Source: a virus. From it: a DNA stretch of 33,400 nt. Below are positions 25,474-33,232 of this stretch, piece by piece. How positions within the stretch are numbered: position 1 is the first letter of the stretch; the number at the start of each line of letters is the position of its first letter. The notes under the pieces are model-generated. The model saw only the letters and a program-made list of their open reading frames with translations. It was not told where the DNA came from and did not search any database. Location of the stretch: the IMG/VR virus record IMGVR_UViG_3300007708_000013, positions 1 to 33,400 of that record; one strand, given 5' to 3'. Position numbers and translations under genes: made by a program.

Positions 25474-26328
25474 TTAATAGGATCTAATAAAGTTAGAGAA
25501 CCCTGGTGGTGCAAAGAAGCTTGGTGGCGCAAAGGCAAAGCCTGGTGGCGCAAAGAAGCTTGGTGGCGCAAAGGCAAAGCCTGGTGGCGCAAAGAAGCTT
25601 GGTGGCGCAAAGAACCCTGGTGGCGCAAAGAAGCTTGGTGGAAAGAATGGTGGAAAGAATGGTGGTGCAAAGAAGCTTGGTGGAAAGAATGGTGGAAAGA
25701 ATGGTGGTGCAAAGAAAGCAGGAGCAAGTGTAGTAACAGTATTAGTGTTATTAGATGCATCTGATCTTCCGTTAGCATTATCTGCATATACGTTGTAGTA
25801 CTGAGATGTTCCAGCAGTATCTGCAATTGATATAGATACTCCAGTTGTATTTCCAGTTGTTGCATCATTTCCAACAACATAGTAGTTAGTTATTGCAGTT
25901 CCACCATTTGCTGGAGCTGTCCATTGAACTGTATTCGCATTTACTCCAGCTGTTGCAGATGCGCTTGTTGGAGCAGCTGGCTTTGTTGTTGCTGTTGCTG
26001 AAGCTGTATTTGAGTCTACTGAAGTTCCAAAAGCATCTACTGCCCTTACTGTATAAGAATAAGCTGTTGCTGATGTTAGTCCAGTATTTGAATAAGTTAC
26101 TGTAGGAGCAGCAACTGTTGCAATTTCTGTTCCTCCACGCATAACTTTATATGATGTGGCAGCATTGCCACCAGTTGGAGCTGTCCAAGCTAGGTCTATC
26201 CGTCCATCATTAAATGGTCTTTGGTTATTAACACCATTTAAATAATTTGTTGCTGTAAGGCCTGTGGGTGCATTTGGGCCAATGAAGTTGTCTTGAGCTG
26301 ATGCTCTTCTACCTATATTTTTTGACAT
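25474..26328 (-). CDS. Fibronectin-III protein with C-terminal Phe/Pro repeats
   Basis: The 284-residue protein has two fibronectin type III domains: about residues 20-115 (RIDLAWTAPTGGNAATSYKV then TSATAYSYTVRAVDAFGTSV) and 118-202 (TVQWTAPANGGTAITNYYVV then YYNVYADNANGRSDAS). From residue 203 on it is almost only Phe, Pro, Ala, Ser and Gly, as units FFPPFFPPSFFAPP and FFAPPGFAFAPPS. Such Fn3 domains are common in phage tail proteins and bind weakly to host surfaces. The repeat tail has no cation or charge and would be sticky or self-associating; PPG and APP are possible prolyl hydroxylase sites. ATG at 26328 has AGGAG seven bases before it. A strong terminator and then the oxygenase operon follow. 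Confidence 0.8.
   Translation of the reverse strand: MSKNIGRRASAQDNFIGPNAPTGLTATNYLNGVNNQRPFNDGRIDLAWTAPTGGNAATSYKVMRGGTEIATVAAPTVTYSNTGLTSATAYSYTVRAVDAFGTSVDSNTASATATTKPAAPTSASATAGVNANTVQWTAPANGGTAITNYYVVGNDATTGNTTGVSISIADTAGTSQYYNVYADNANGRSDASNNTNTVTTLAPAFFAPPFFPPFFPPSFFAPPFFPPFFPPSFFAPPGFFAPPSFFAPPGFAFAPPSFFAPPGFAFAPPSFFAPPGFSNFIRSY
25498..25720 (-). repeat. In-frame tandem repeats coding for the Phe/Pro tail
   Basis: Two near-exact copies of a 39-base unit (coding FAFAPPSFFAPPG-type) are followed by single 18-base units and two near-exact copies of a 42-base unit (FFPPFFPPSFFAPP). All unit lengths are multiples of three and the repeats are almost free of silent changes, which points to recent expansion. 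Confidence 0.85.
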
Positions 26329-26348
26329 TTTATTCTCCTATTTCCCTA

Positions 26349-29279
26349 TTATGCTCTTAAGTCTCCAGCTAACAACCATGTTGTTGCTGAAACTTTAGTG
26401 GCTGTTACTGATGAGTTTGTTGTTCTTAGTGTTGCTCCTGGAGTACTTAGTACTGTTATACCAGTTCCAATGAAGTTTGCACCAGTTCCTGAAGCTTGGT
26501 AGAAGCTGATTGAAGAACCAACTGCGTACTTAGCATTTCCTGTTGCTTCAAAGTTAATCTGAACTGCTCCAGATAGAGGAACCAATGAGTCACGAACAGC
26601 TGCATCTGTACCTAGGCCATCAAGTGTTGTGTTGGCTGAAAGTGTTGATCCAATTGTTGTAAGAGATGGTACGCCTGCCTTTGTCTGTGTCTTATCTGTA
26701 TACGCTACACCTGCTGCTGCAACTGTTACTGTTCCAGTAAATGTTGGTGAAGCAATTGGTGCGTATGTTGTTGCTGCTGTAGCAGAGGCTAGTTTTGCGT
26801 TTAGTGCTGTTGTTAATGCTGTGTCATTAATTGATAGTACTGAAGAGTAGTTTGTTCCATCATTTGTGAACTCCCATACATCAGTAGACTCATTCCAGCG
26901 CATTTGAACTGGATTTGAGTCTCCACGAACAATTCTTAATCCAGAGTTTTCTGTTGGAGTGCCAGTAGTAAAATTGCTATTTAAGTCAATGATATTATCA
27001 GCTAAGCTAATTGTTTCGCTGTTAACAGTTGTAGTTGTTCCACTTACTGTTAGGTTTCCACCAACAACAAGATTTCCGTTTACTTCTGCATTGTCATTAA
27101 GGTAAACTTTTCCTGTTCCATTTCCAGATAGTGACAAGTCTGTGTTTGAGCTCTTGCTAGCAATAGAGTCAACCCGTACTGTATTAGAGAAGTTGATTCC
27201 ATTTCCGTCAGCACTTGAAATATTTGCGCCTGCTTCCATAACAAGAGGTCCCTTAACGTTAACAACGCCAGTTCCTGTTGGATCAAACTCAATATTACCA
27301 CTTCCGCTTGTTCTTAGTCCTAGGTTTTCGTTAATGTCAGCAGAAACAACGATTGCTCCTGATTCATCCTGAAGAACCTTCTGTCCATTAACATAAAGTG
27401 ATCCTGGACCAACGTAGATATCTTTCCACATTTGAGTAGGAGAACCTAAGTCATATGTGTTATCTAGGGCTGGTATAACATTTCCACCCACTATAGCTCC
27501 ATTAATTGTTGGGCTTGTTAGTGTCTTGTTTGTTAGTGTCTGTGTTCCAGTTGTTGTTACTAGAAGTGAAGTGTCTGCAATACCGTGAACAGATGTGGTA
27601 TCTGCTTCGTGTGTTGTAACTGCTGCATCTGCATAAACCTTTGTTGCCAAAGCTGCTGTGTCTGCAATACCGTGAATATTTGTTGTATCTGCGTCGTGTG
27701 TTGAAAGGGCTGTTGCATTAGCTGTAAGTTGTGTCTGAACTGAAGATGTAACACCATTTAGATATCCCATTTCAGTTGAATCAACTAAGCCAATTGTTGT
27801 TGTTGCTGGAAGAACAACTGCACCAGTAAATGTTGGTGAATCAATTGTTGCTTTTGTAGCTAATGCTTCAGTTAGTCCAGCAACCTTTGTTTGATCAATT
27901 GCAGCTGAAGCTGAAATCTTTGCATTTGTAATAGTTACATCTGCAATCTTTTCATTTGTTACTCCACCATCTGCAATTTTTGCAGCAGTTACTGCTAATG
28001 CTGCGATCTCTGCAGTACTTACTGCGTTGTCTGCAATTTTTTCTGAAGTGATTGCATTAAGTGCAATTTTCCCAGCAGTTATTGCTGAATCCATAATTTT
28101 TGTTGTATCTACTGAATCAGTAGCTAATTGTGCTGCCAAAACTGCACCAGTTGCAATTTTTTCAGTAGTTACTGCTGAGTTTACAATTTTTGCAGTAGTT
28201 ACTGCGCCATCTGCAACTTTTGCTGTGGTTACTGCAGCGTCTGCAATCTTTCCTGTAATTACTGAATCTGCTACAATTTTAGGAGTTGAAACAGAATTGT
28301 CAGGTACAGTTTCTAGTTTATTATCCAGTTGTGTTTGAATTGGTGAAACAACGCCTGATACGTATTGAAGTTCTGCATTAGATACATCTCCAATATGTGC
28401 TACATCTGCAAATAGAGTTCCTACTTCTAGCTTGTCTTTTGTGTAAGTAGTAAAATCTACTGTTGTTCCAGGCTCTGATGTTACACCTGAGAACAATTTC
28501 CAGATTCCATTGTCTGAAGCATCACGAACAAGACCAGCATGCTGGTATGTTCCATTATTAAATGCTGCTACTACGCCAAGGTCAAGTGAGTTAGACTGGT
28601 TTCCGTCACCAATATAAATCATTGGATCGTCATATGAAACGTTTGTTGAGTTTACGGTTGTTGATGTTCCGTTAACTGTTAGGTTACCAGATATAGTTAC
28701 ATCATTTGCAGTTAACAAAACGTTTGAAGTTACGTTAGCTGCTGTCATGTTTTGTGCATTCATGTTTGCTGATGTAGTAACATTTGTTGTTAAGTTTCCT
28801 AAAGAAAGCTGATCTTGTGGAACTTTAATGTTTGAGTCGAGTGAGGCAACTCCACCTGCAACTCCTCTATCTCCTACTTCTAGGTATCCTGATAGTGAGC
28901 TATTGACTCCATTTACTGCAGAGTCTGTATACGCTGCAGCTGCTGCCTGAGCTGCTGCTGCTTCTGCTGTTGCAAATGCCTTTGTTGAAACGACTGCTGT
29001 GTCTACAGTTATAGTAATTGTATTTGCACCATCGTTATAAGTCTTTGTTAAACCTGCGCCCATTGTAAGAGCTGTATTTATAGCATCTTGGGAAATTTCA
29101 CCAATTGCTACATCTGAATTATTGGCATATGAAAGGGCAGTCCATGTAGAAGACCCATTACCAAATTTAAATAAATTAGTGTTTGTTTCAACACCCATTT
29201 CACCTGCAGCTAATACTGGATTTGCTGTGGTCCATTCTGAAGCTGTACCTCTTCTTACTTGAATTCTTACTGTTGACAT
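26349..29279 (-). CDS. Long tail fibre protein with Mtd-like N-terminus
   Basis: The 976-residue fibre begins VRIQVRRGTASEWTTANPVL and AAGEMGVETNTNLFKFGNGS, the pattern of the small N-terminal domain found in Bordetella phage Mtd and many tail fibres. An Ala-rich helix follows (about residue 105-120). Residues about 330-470 hold a run of 10-14 residue repeats of the form xxAVTTAKIADGA. Two copies of HxADTTxxHGIADT lie near 530 and 566, possible metal sites in a trimer. The rest is beta-rich with ISGNLTVNGTSTTVNS repeated later as VSGTTTTVNSETISL, and IYVGPGSLYVNGQKVLQDE. The end (YAVGSSISFYQASGTGANFI) looks like a receptor-binding or knob region. ATG is preceded by AAGGGGTGG. Likely host-recognition fibre. 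Confidence 0.87.
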   Translation of the reverse strand: MSTVRIQVRRGTASEWTTANPVLAAGEMGVETNTNLFKFGNGSSTWTALSYANNSDVAIGEISQDAINTALTMGAGLTKTYNDGANTITITVDTAVVSTKAFATAEAAAAQAAAAAYTDSAVNGVNSSLSGYLEVGDRGVAGGVASLDSNIKVPQDQLSLGNLTTNVTTSANMNAQNMTAANVTSNVLLTANDVTISGNLTVNGTSTTVNSTNVSYDDPMIYIGDGNQSNSLDLGVVAAFNNGTYQHAGLVRDASDNGIWKLFSGVTSEPGTTVDFTTYTKDKLEVGTLFADVAHIGDVSNAELQYVSGVVSPIQTQLDNKLETVPDNSVSTPKIVADSVITGKIADAAVTTAKVADGAVTTAKIVNSAVTTEKIATGAVLAAQLATDSVDTTKIMDSAITAGKIALNAITSEKIADNAVSTAEIAALAVTAAKIADGGVTNEKIADVTITNAKISASAAIDQTKVAGLTEALATKATIDSPTFTGAVVLPATTTIGLVDSTEMGYLNGVTSSVQTQLTANATALSTHDADTTNIHGIADTAALATKVYADAAVTTHEADTTSVHGIADTSLLVTTTGTQTLTNKTLTSPTINGAIVGGNVIPALDNTYDLGSPTQMWKDIYVGPGSLYVNGQKVLQDESGAIVVSADINENLGLRTSGSGNIEFDPTGTGVVNVKGPLVMEAGANISSADGNGINFSNTVRVDSIASKSSNTDLSLSGNGTGKVYLNDNAEVNGNLVVGGNLTVSGTTTTVNSETISLADNIIDLNSNFTTGTPTENSGLRIVRGDSNPVQMRWNESTDVWEFTNDGTNYSSVLSINDTALTTALNAKLASATAATTYAPIASPTFTGTVTVAAAGVAYTDKTQTKAGVPSLTTIGSTLSANTTLDGLGTDAAVRDSLVPLSGAVQINFEATGNAKYAVGSSISFYQASGTGANFIGTGITVLSTPGATLRTTNSSVTATKVSATTWLLAGDLRA
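27880..28280 (-). repeat. Degenerate coding repeats of the AVTTAKIADGA type
   Basis: About a dozen copies of a 30-42 base unit code for the AKI repeats of the long fibre. Units differ by many silent and some coding changes but keep frame. They probably form a regular beta or triple-helical shaft. Confidence 0.75.
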
Positions 29280-29309
29280 TATGCCACCCCTTTTATTTGA
29301 TATATTGAA

Positions 29310-29318
29310 ATTATAGCA
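29310..29318 (-). promoter_or_regulatory. Extended -10 promoter for the long fibre gene
   Basis: TGCTATAAT on the minus strand, identical to the one at 13608. The start would fall near 29303, about 15 bases before the AAGGGGTGG ribosome site. No clear -35 hexamer at 17 bases. Confidence 0.5.
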
Positions 29319-29340
29319 TTTAAACCATTACAATTAAGCG

Positions 29341-29703
29341 TCATGCTACTAACGCTCCTGAATCAAAAGTCATTCCAAACTCAGTAGTTGAAGCATCTCC
29401 ACCAGAAACATACTTGCTTGTTCCTGATGGTGTAACTCCATTTGCCTGAATAATATATGTTGGCTGACCATTGTAGTCAATGGCTAATCCGACATCCATA
29501 AATGATAACATTGTGTTCTCATTTGGAATTTCTGAATACAAAGCTACAGGCTCCCAAGTTCCACCAATTTGGACTTGTAGCCTGTTTGTTGCTGTATCAA
29601 AAGATATTGGGGCTGTTCCTAATACAATACTAGAATCAAACGTCGCAGTTCCTGCTACATTTAACCCATTCTTTACTTTAAAATTTTTATCTACTGTTGC
29701 CAT
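29341..29703 (-). CDS. Short tail fibre-like protein
   Basis: The 120-residue protein begins MATVDKNFKVKNGLNVAGTA, nearly the same start as the fibre encoded upstream (MATVTKHFRIKSGLIVEGTS). This start is common in phage fibres and probably docks them to the tail. After it come ATFDSSIVLGTAPISFDTAT and NRLQVQIGGTWEPVALYSEI, a beta-rich segment seen in fibre shafts, and a short end with YNGQPTYIIQANGVTPSGTS. There is no coiled-coil part, so it looks like a fibre reduced to base and tip. The ribosome site is weak: GGGGA lies about 13 bases before the ATG. A specific role cannot be given. Confidence 0.7.
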   Translation of the reverse strand: MATVDKNFKVKNGLNVAGTATFDSSIVLGTAPISFDTATNRLQVQIGGTWEPVALYSEIPNENTMLSFMDVGLAIDYNGQPTYIIQANGVTPSGTSKYVSGGDASTTEFGMTFDSGALVA

Positions 29704-29734
29704 TTAAGTTCACATATCCCCTAATTGTTTATTG

Positions 29735-29759
29735 TGGGGGATTTTTAAGGAATCCCCCA
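29735..29759 (-). terminator. Hairpin after the Ala-rich fibre gene
   Basis: A 9-bp stem (TGGGGGATT with AATCCCCCA) closes a 7-base loop, 15 bases after the stop at 29774. No T-tract follows on the minus strand, so termination is likely but not certain; it could also protect the message end. Confidence 0.55.
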
Positions 29760-29773
29760 AAACCTTTATTTAA

Positions 29774-31396
29774 TTATTTAACAAGTGTTCCAGATACTTT
29801 GATTGTTGAATCATTTACTGGATTAACTCTTACTCGTACATTTGAGCCTGATACATCTGCTGTAATAGTTCCTCTTGATCCATTAGTTCCGACAATTGCA
29901 TATTCTGTAACTGCTACGTTGTCTGATGAATCTAGTGTTACTAGAATTTCTGATATTTCATTGTGTACTCCATTGTCAATTTTAACAAGGAACTTGCCTG
30001 AGCGGTAGTCCGCCTTTGGCCACTCGTAAGCAGTTACTACAACTGATCCAAGTGATGTTGATGAAGCTGCAATTTGCTTAGCCTGATCATTAACGTTTAA
30101 TGCTGTGAAAGATGTTGTACCAGCTTGCTGCGCTGTATTAGCTGCTGCTGCAGTTGCTTCCGCGGCTGCTTGCGCTGCGTTTGCTTTTGTAGTAGCATCA
30201 GTTGCTGCTGCAGTTGTTGCGGCAGTTTGTGCTGAACCAGCCTTAGTGGTTGCATCAGTTGCTGCTGCTGCGATAGCGGCTGCCTGTGCTGCGTTTGCCT
30301 TTGTAGTAGCATCTGCTGCTGCTGTAGCCTCTGCTGCAGACTTAGCTGCGTTAGCCTTAGTGGTTGCATCAGTTGCTGCTGCTGCGATAGCGGCAGATTC
30401 TGCGGCACCAGCCTTAGATGTAGCATCTGTTGCTGCTGCAGATTGAGCTGCATTAGCTTTATTAGTTGCATCTGTTGCAGCGTTTGATGCCGCAGTCGCA
30501 ATTGCTGTTGTAACATCTGCTGAGTTAGCTTTGAGAGCAAGTGCTGATGTTAGTGTTGTTGCGTAGTTAGCATCGTTGTTTATTGCTGCTGCTAATTCAT
30601 CTAATGTATTAAGAAGGTTTGGTGCGCCATCTACTAATGAATCTACTGCTGCTTCAATTGCTGTGTTACGGTTTGAAACCTCTGTTGAGATTGCTGCTGT
30701 GAGAGCAGCTGCTGCTGTAGCTTCTGCTGCAGACTTAGCTGCGTTAGCCTTAGTGGTTGCATCAGTTGCTGCTGCTGCGATAGCGGCTGCCTGTGCTGCG
30801 TTTGCCTTAGATGTTGCATCTCCTGAAGCTGTACTTTCTGCTGCTGCTTGAGCGGCGTTAGCCTTAGATGTTGCATCTGCTGCTGCTGCAGAAATTGCTG
30901 CAGATTGTGCTGAACCAGCTTTTGTAGTAGCATCTGTTGCTGCTGCAGAGATTGCTGCTGCTTGAGCGGCGTTAGCCTTAGATGTTGCATCTGCTGCTGC
31001 AGTTGAAACTGAAGCTGCGTCGCCTGATACTCTAAGTGCTGCTTCTGCTGCTACCTTTGTAGTAGCGTCAGTTCCTGCTGCAGTAATTGCAGCGGATTGA
31101 GCTGCTGAAGCCTTTGCGCTTGCATCTGCTGATGCAGTTGCTTCTGCTGCAGACTGTGCAGCTGCTGCTGCTCCTGCTGCGTCAAATACGCCAGATTTTA
31201 CGGATAGTTTTCCAGCTCCGCTTACTTCAAGTTGAGTTGCTTCTACTGATTTTACAAGAGTAGCACCACCAACAAGATTGAGAATATAACTATCTCCACC
31301 TGTTTCTGTAAGGATGTTTTGGCCATTGATCGTACCCGAAGTACCTTCAACAATGAGGCCAGATTTAATTCTAAAGTGTTTTGTTACTGTTGCCAT
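29774..31396 (-). CDS. Alanine-rich coiled-coil tail fibre
   Basis: The 540-residue fibre has three parts. The base (1-70) starts MATVTKHFRIKSGLIVEGTS with GGDSYILNLVGGATLVKSVE. The shaft (about 70-425) is mostly repeats of the type ADATTKANAAQAAAIAAA, about 16-18 residues each, predicted to form a trimeric coiled-coil. It is broken once by NRNTAIEAAVDSLVDGAPNL and NTLDELAAAINNDANYATTL, a segment well known from fibres of cyanophages and other aquatic phages. The tip (about 430-540) is beta-rich: VVVTAYEWPKADYRSGKFLV and ISEILVTLDSSDNVAVTEYA, likely a small adhesion domain. ATG has AAGAGGAG upstream. The tip type is often found in myoviruses and podoviruses, which suggests exchange between phages. 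Confidence 0.87.
   Translation of the reverse strand: MATVTKHFRIKSGLIVEGTSGTINGQNILTETGGDSYILNLVGGATLVKSVEATQLEVSGAGKLSVKSGVFDAAGAAAAAQSAAEATASADASAKASAAQSAAITAAGTDATTKVAAEAALRVSGDAASVSTAAADATSKANAAQAAAISAAATDATTKAGSAQSAAISAAAADATSKANAAQAAAESTASGDATSKANAAQAAAIAAAATDATTKANAAKSAAEATAAAALTAAISTEVSNRNTAIEAAVDSLVDGAPNLLNTLDELAAAINNDANYATTLTSALALKANSADVTTAIATAASNAATDATNKANAAQSAAATDATSKAGAAESAAIAAAATDATTKANAAKSAAEATAAADATTKANAAQAAAIAAAATDATTKAGSAQTAATTAAATDATTKANAAQAAAEATAAAANTAQQAGTTSFTALNVNDQAKQIAASSTSLGSVVVTAYEWPKADYRSGKFLVKIDNGVHNEISEILVTLDSSDNVAVTEYAIVGTNGSRGTITADVSGSNVRVRVNPVNDSTIKVSGTLVK
30100..31180 (-). repeat. Coding repeats of the coiled-coil shaft
   Basis: Many 48-54 base units code for the Ala-rich shaft. 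Some stretches of 45 bases or more are identical between distant copies, for example near 30243, 30354 and 30747. This points to recent duplication or gene conversion rather than old divergence. Confidence 0.8.
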
Positions 31397-31425
31397 TTAT
31401 ATGACTCCTCTTACTGCTTTTTTTG

Positions 31426-31983
31426 TTATGCTTTAAGCGCTGTTCTTGAAAATCTAACTGAAATAGAACCAGAAACAGGGGTGATTCTTAAACTAATTAT
31501 ACCTGAGTTTTCTTCAAAGGTGTAAGTAAATAGACTTGTGTTTGTGTTTGATATGATGTTTGATTCTGAAACCATTATGTTTGTTCCATCATGTGAGGCG
31601 AGGATCTCTGATGTATAGACATCTGTACCCTTTGTTACCTGAAGATTATAGCTTACTGTTCTCCATGTGGCTTTTGCAAATGAGTCTACGTTAGTTGCAT
31701 TTTCAATGCCATAAACTGTAAGATCATTATTTCCTTCTAAACCTAAAAGCTCTGAGATTGTATCTGAGCTACTAGTAAGGTTTGTTAGTGCTGTCTCAAT
31801 AGTGCTAACTTTATATGTTAAAGAGTTTGCATCTGATGAGCCGTTTGTTCCAACTTTTGTTTGTAATGCCTCTATGGCATCATTTGCATTTGAGTGTTGG
31901 TCTGAATGTGATGGTGCTGATAATGCATCTGATCCGCTTGGATTAATAAGCTGATCTATGGCATTTGGATAATTGGTGGCCAT
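31426..31983 (-). CDS. Small fibre or tail-tip protein
   Basis: The 185-residue protein begins with NYPNAIDQLINPSGSDALSA and SHSDQHSNANDAIEALQTKV, a very common start of phage fibre and tail-tip proteins (HxDQHxNxNDAIEALQ). A middle helix (LTYKVSTIETALTNLTSSSD) follows. The C-terminal 110 residues are beta-rich: FAKATWRTVSYNLQVTKGTD, TSEILASHDGTNIMVSESNI and SGIISLRITPVSGSISVRFS. This end resembles in outline the tip of the Ala-rich fibre encoded next (EWPKADYRSGKFLVKI and ITADVSGSNVRVRVNPV), so the two may share an adhesion fold. It has a good AAGGGGGT ribosome site and precedes the fibre gene by 29 bases. Confidence 0.75.
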   Translation of the reverse strand: MATNYPNAIDQLINPSGSDALSAPSHSDQHSNANDAIEALQTKVGTNGSSDANSLTYKVSTIETALTNLTSSSDTISELLGLEGNNDLTVYGIENATNVDSFAKATWRTVSYNLQVTKGTDVYTSEILASHDGTNIMVSESNIISNTNTSLFTYTFEENSGIISLRITPVSGSISVRFSRTALKA

Positions 31984-32019
31984 TGGCTACCCCCTTGTGT
32001 GAATCATGTTACTTAGATA

Positions 32020-32025
32020 ATTATA
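32020..32025 (-). promoter_or_regulatory. Possible -10 element upstream of the small fibre gene
   Basis: TATAAT lies 37 bases before the ATG at 31983 in the short gap after the first oxygenase gene. There is no TGN extension and no good -35, so it is a weak candidate. Confidence 0.3.
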
Positions 32026-32037
32026 GCCTATAAAAGT

Positions 32038-32745
32038 TTATTGGACGACGGAATTAATCTTGTTTTTATACTCAAGGTCTTCCCAGAATAACGATATAGT
32101 ATACCTTATTCCATCTGTTACTTTCTTTACACCATGTAATGTATTTTCATCTCCCCTGAAACATATCAATGTTCCTACTTCTGGTTTTATTGCAAAATCA
32201 TACTCTGGGAAATACAATTCCCCTCCCTCGTAGTCATCATTAAGATATATCAGAGATGAATAATGTTTTGTCTGAAACATCTTTCCGAAGGTTTTTAAGA
32301 AGTCTCCAGGTATATGATTCCTGGCAAGCTTTTCATAGTCATGTCCTGGCTCTTCTTCATAAAAATAATCTATGTGTGGAGTTTGTTCTCTTCCAATTCT
32401 CCATCTGTTAATCAGATATTGTTCTCTTCTTAAAGTATCTACTAAAAATCTGTCAGAGATATGGTGTTTCATTCTATCTGCTAGTTGACTATAATATTCT
32501 GGGTCTAAATCATATCTTTCGGCAAAGCCTGGGTTAGTTATATTAATACACATTCCGTCCCATTGAGAAACTGAGTATTTTAAATTATCTGCAACATTTT
32601 CTGGTTTTGGGTAGTTTAGATTATAGTCCAATGACCAAAGATCTTCTGATAAATCTTTAACCTTTAAAATATCCTGGCATTCATTCTTAGATAAGAAGTC
32701 TTTAATAATTCTTATGTTTGGAGAAAAATGATCTATTATTTCCAT
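32038..32745 (-). CDS. 2OG-Fe(II) dioxygenase, prolyl-4-hydroxylase-like (copy 1)
   Basis: This 235-residue enzyme stands apart from the other five, about 6.6 kb upstream of their operon. It has H124/D126 (EQTPHIDYFY), H204 (ENTLHGVKKV) and R214 (DGIRYTISLFWED), a complete set. The N-terminal IRIIKDFLSKNECQDILKVK is the family start helix; core LIYLNDDYEGGELYFPEYDF is nearest to copies 3 and 6. An insert after the first His/Asp (EEEPGHDYEKLARNHIPGDF) enlarges the lid near the active site. The ATG directly follows the stop of the zinc-ribbon gene. It may act on the proline-rich protein encoded just upstream (PATP repeats) or on the fibres downstream; neither is shown. Confidence 0.88.
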   Translation of the reverse strand: MEIIDHFSPNIRIIKDFLSKNECQDILKVKDLSEDLWSLDYNLNYPKPENVADNLKYSVSQWDGMCINITNPGFAERYDLDPEYYSQLADRMKHHISDRFLVDTLRREQYLINRWRIGREQTPHIDYFYEEEPGHDYEKLARNHIPGDFLKTFGKMFQTKHYSSLIYLNDDYEGGELYFPEYDFAIKPEVGTLICFRGDENTLHGVKKVTDGIRYTISLFWEDLEYKNKINSVVQ

Positions 32746-32982
32746 TTACCATTTACCTATTGGGCAGACCGCTTTTTCTAATTTTGTTTTTAGCTTCATA
32801 ATGCATCCACATTTTTTGCACTGTGTTGTAACTCCAATAAATTCTGGGCATGCCTGACAAATTAAATATCTTTTTTCTTGTAGATCATCTGTGGCAAATT
32901 CTGTTGAAGGATTAAGCAGGTCCCAAGGCCTGGTATCACCTAAACTTTCTTTATATTTTTGCCAGGCATTTTTTTCAGACAT
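32746..32982 (-). CDS. Small zinc-ribbon protein (DUF6171-like)
   Basis: The 78-residue protein has a cysteine cluster RYLICQACPEF, TTQCKKCGCIMKLKTKL and ends with AVCPIGKW. CxxC...CxxCxC plus a last Cys fits a small zinc ribbon. The pattern LICQxCPEF...CKxCGCxMxxKTK...CPxGKW is shared by a family that is frequent in cyanophages and other aquatic phages near tail genes; from memory it is called DUF6171. Its function is unknown. It directly precedes the first oxygenase gene, with start and stop touching, so they are co-translated. It may be a partner or chaperone of that enzyme, but this is a guess. Confidence 0.75.
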   Translation of the reverse strand: MSEKNAWQKYKESLGDTRPWDLLNPSTEFATDDLQEKRYLICQACPEFIGVTTQCKKCGCIMKLKTKLEKAVCPIGKW

Positions 32983-32985
32983 TAA

Positions 32986-33192
32986 TTAATTTCCTGGTGG
33001 TGTAAAGGTAGATCCGTCCCAAGTCCAGCCAACTTGTGCTGGGCTATCTGGTTCAACTTCTAAAATTATGGGATTCGATAAAAGTGCTGCGGCATACATT
33101 CTATTTGCTTCAAACTTTGGGCCTTCGCCTTCTGTTTCAAATACCTGATCTGTTGCAACTTCATTATCAACAATAAATACAAATTTTCTCAT
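32986..33192 (-). CDS. Small phage protein with WTWDGSTFTPP end, unknown
   Basis: The 68-residue protein starts MRKFVFIVDNEVATDQVFET and ends QVGWTWDGSTFTPPGN. An N-terminal strand pair with FVFIVDNEVA and the end GWxWDGxxFxPP are widespread in small tail-region proteins of phages, some of them linked to fibre assembly. The function is not known. The ATG has AAAGGAG six bases upstream. It is followed by the zinc-ribbon gene after three bases and probably shares its transcript. Confidence 0.65.
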   Translation of the reverse strand: MRKFVFIVDNEVATDQVFETEGEGPKFEANRMYAAALLSNPIILEVEPDSPAQVGWTWDGSTFTPPGN

Positions 33193-33232
33193 TTATTTCT
33201 CCTTTTTTTAAGTTTATCATATATTAATATTT

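Noticed and set aside
25498-25720. CRISPR-like array
   Set aside because: Repeats are short, contiguous, in frame and without unique spacers; they code for a protein tail. The same holds for 33330-33400.
25453-25764. Plus-strand frame rich in Trp and Lys (AWWRKEAWW)
   Set aside because: It is produced by reading the Phe/Pro repeat array on the wrong strand; no start signal and no similarity to anything expected.
30105-30851. Plus-strand Ala/Val-rich open frames across the Ala-rich fibre
   Set aside because: They mirror the repeat units of the fibre on the other strand, have no ribosome site and would be alone on the plus strand.
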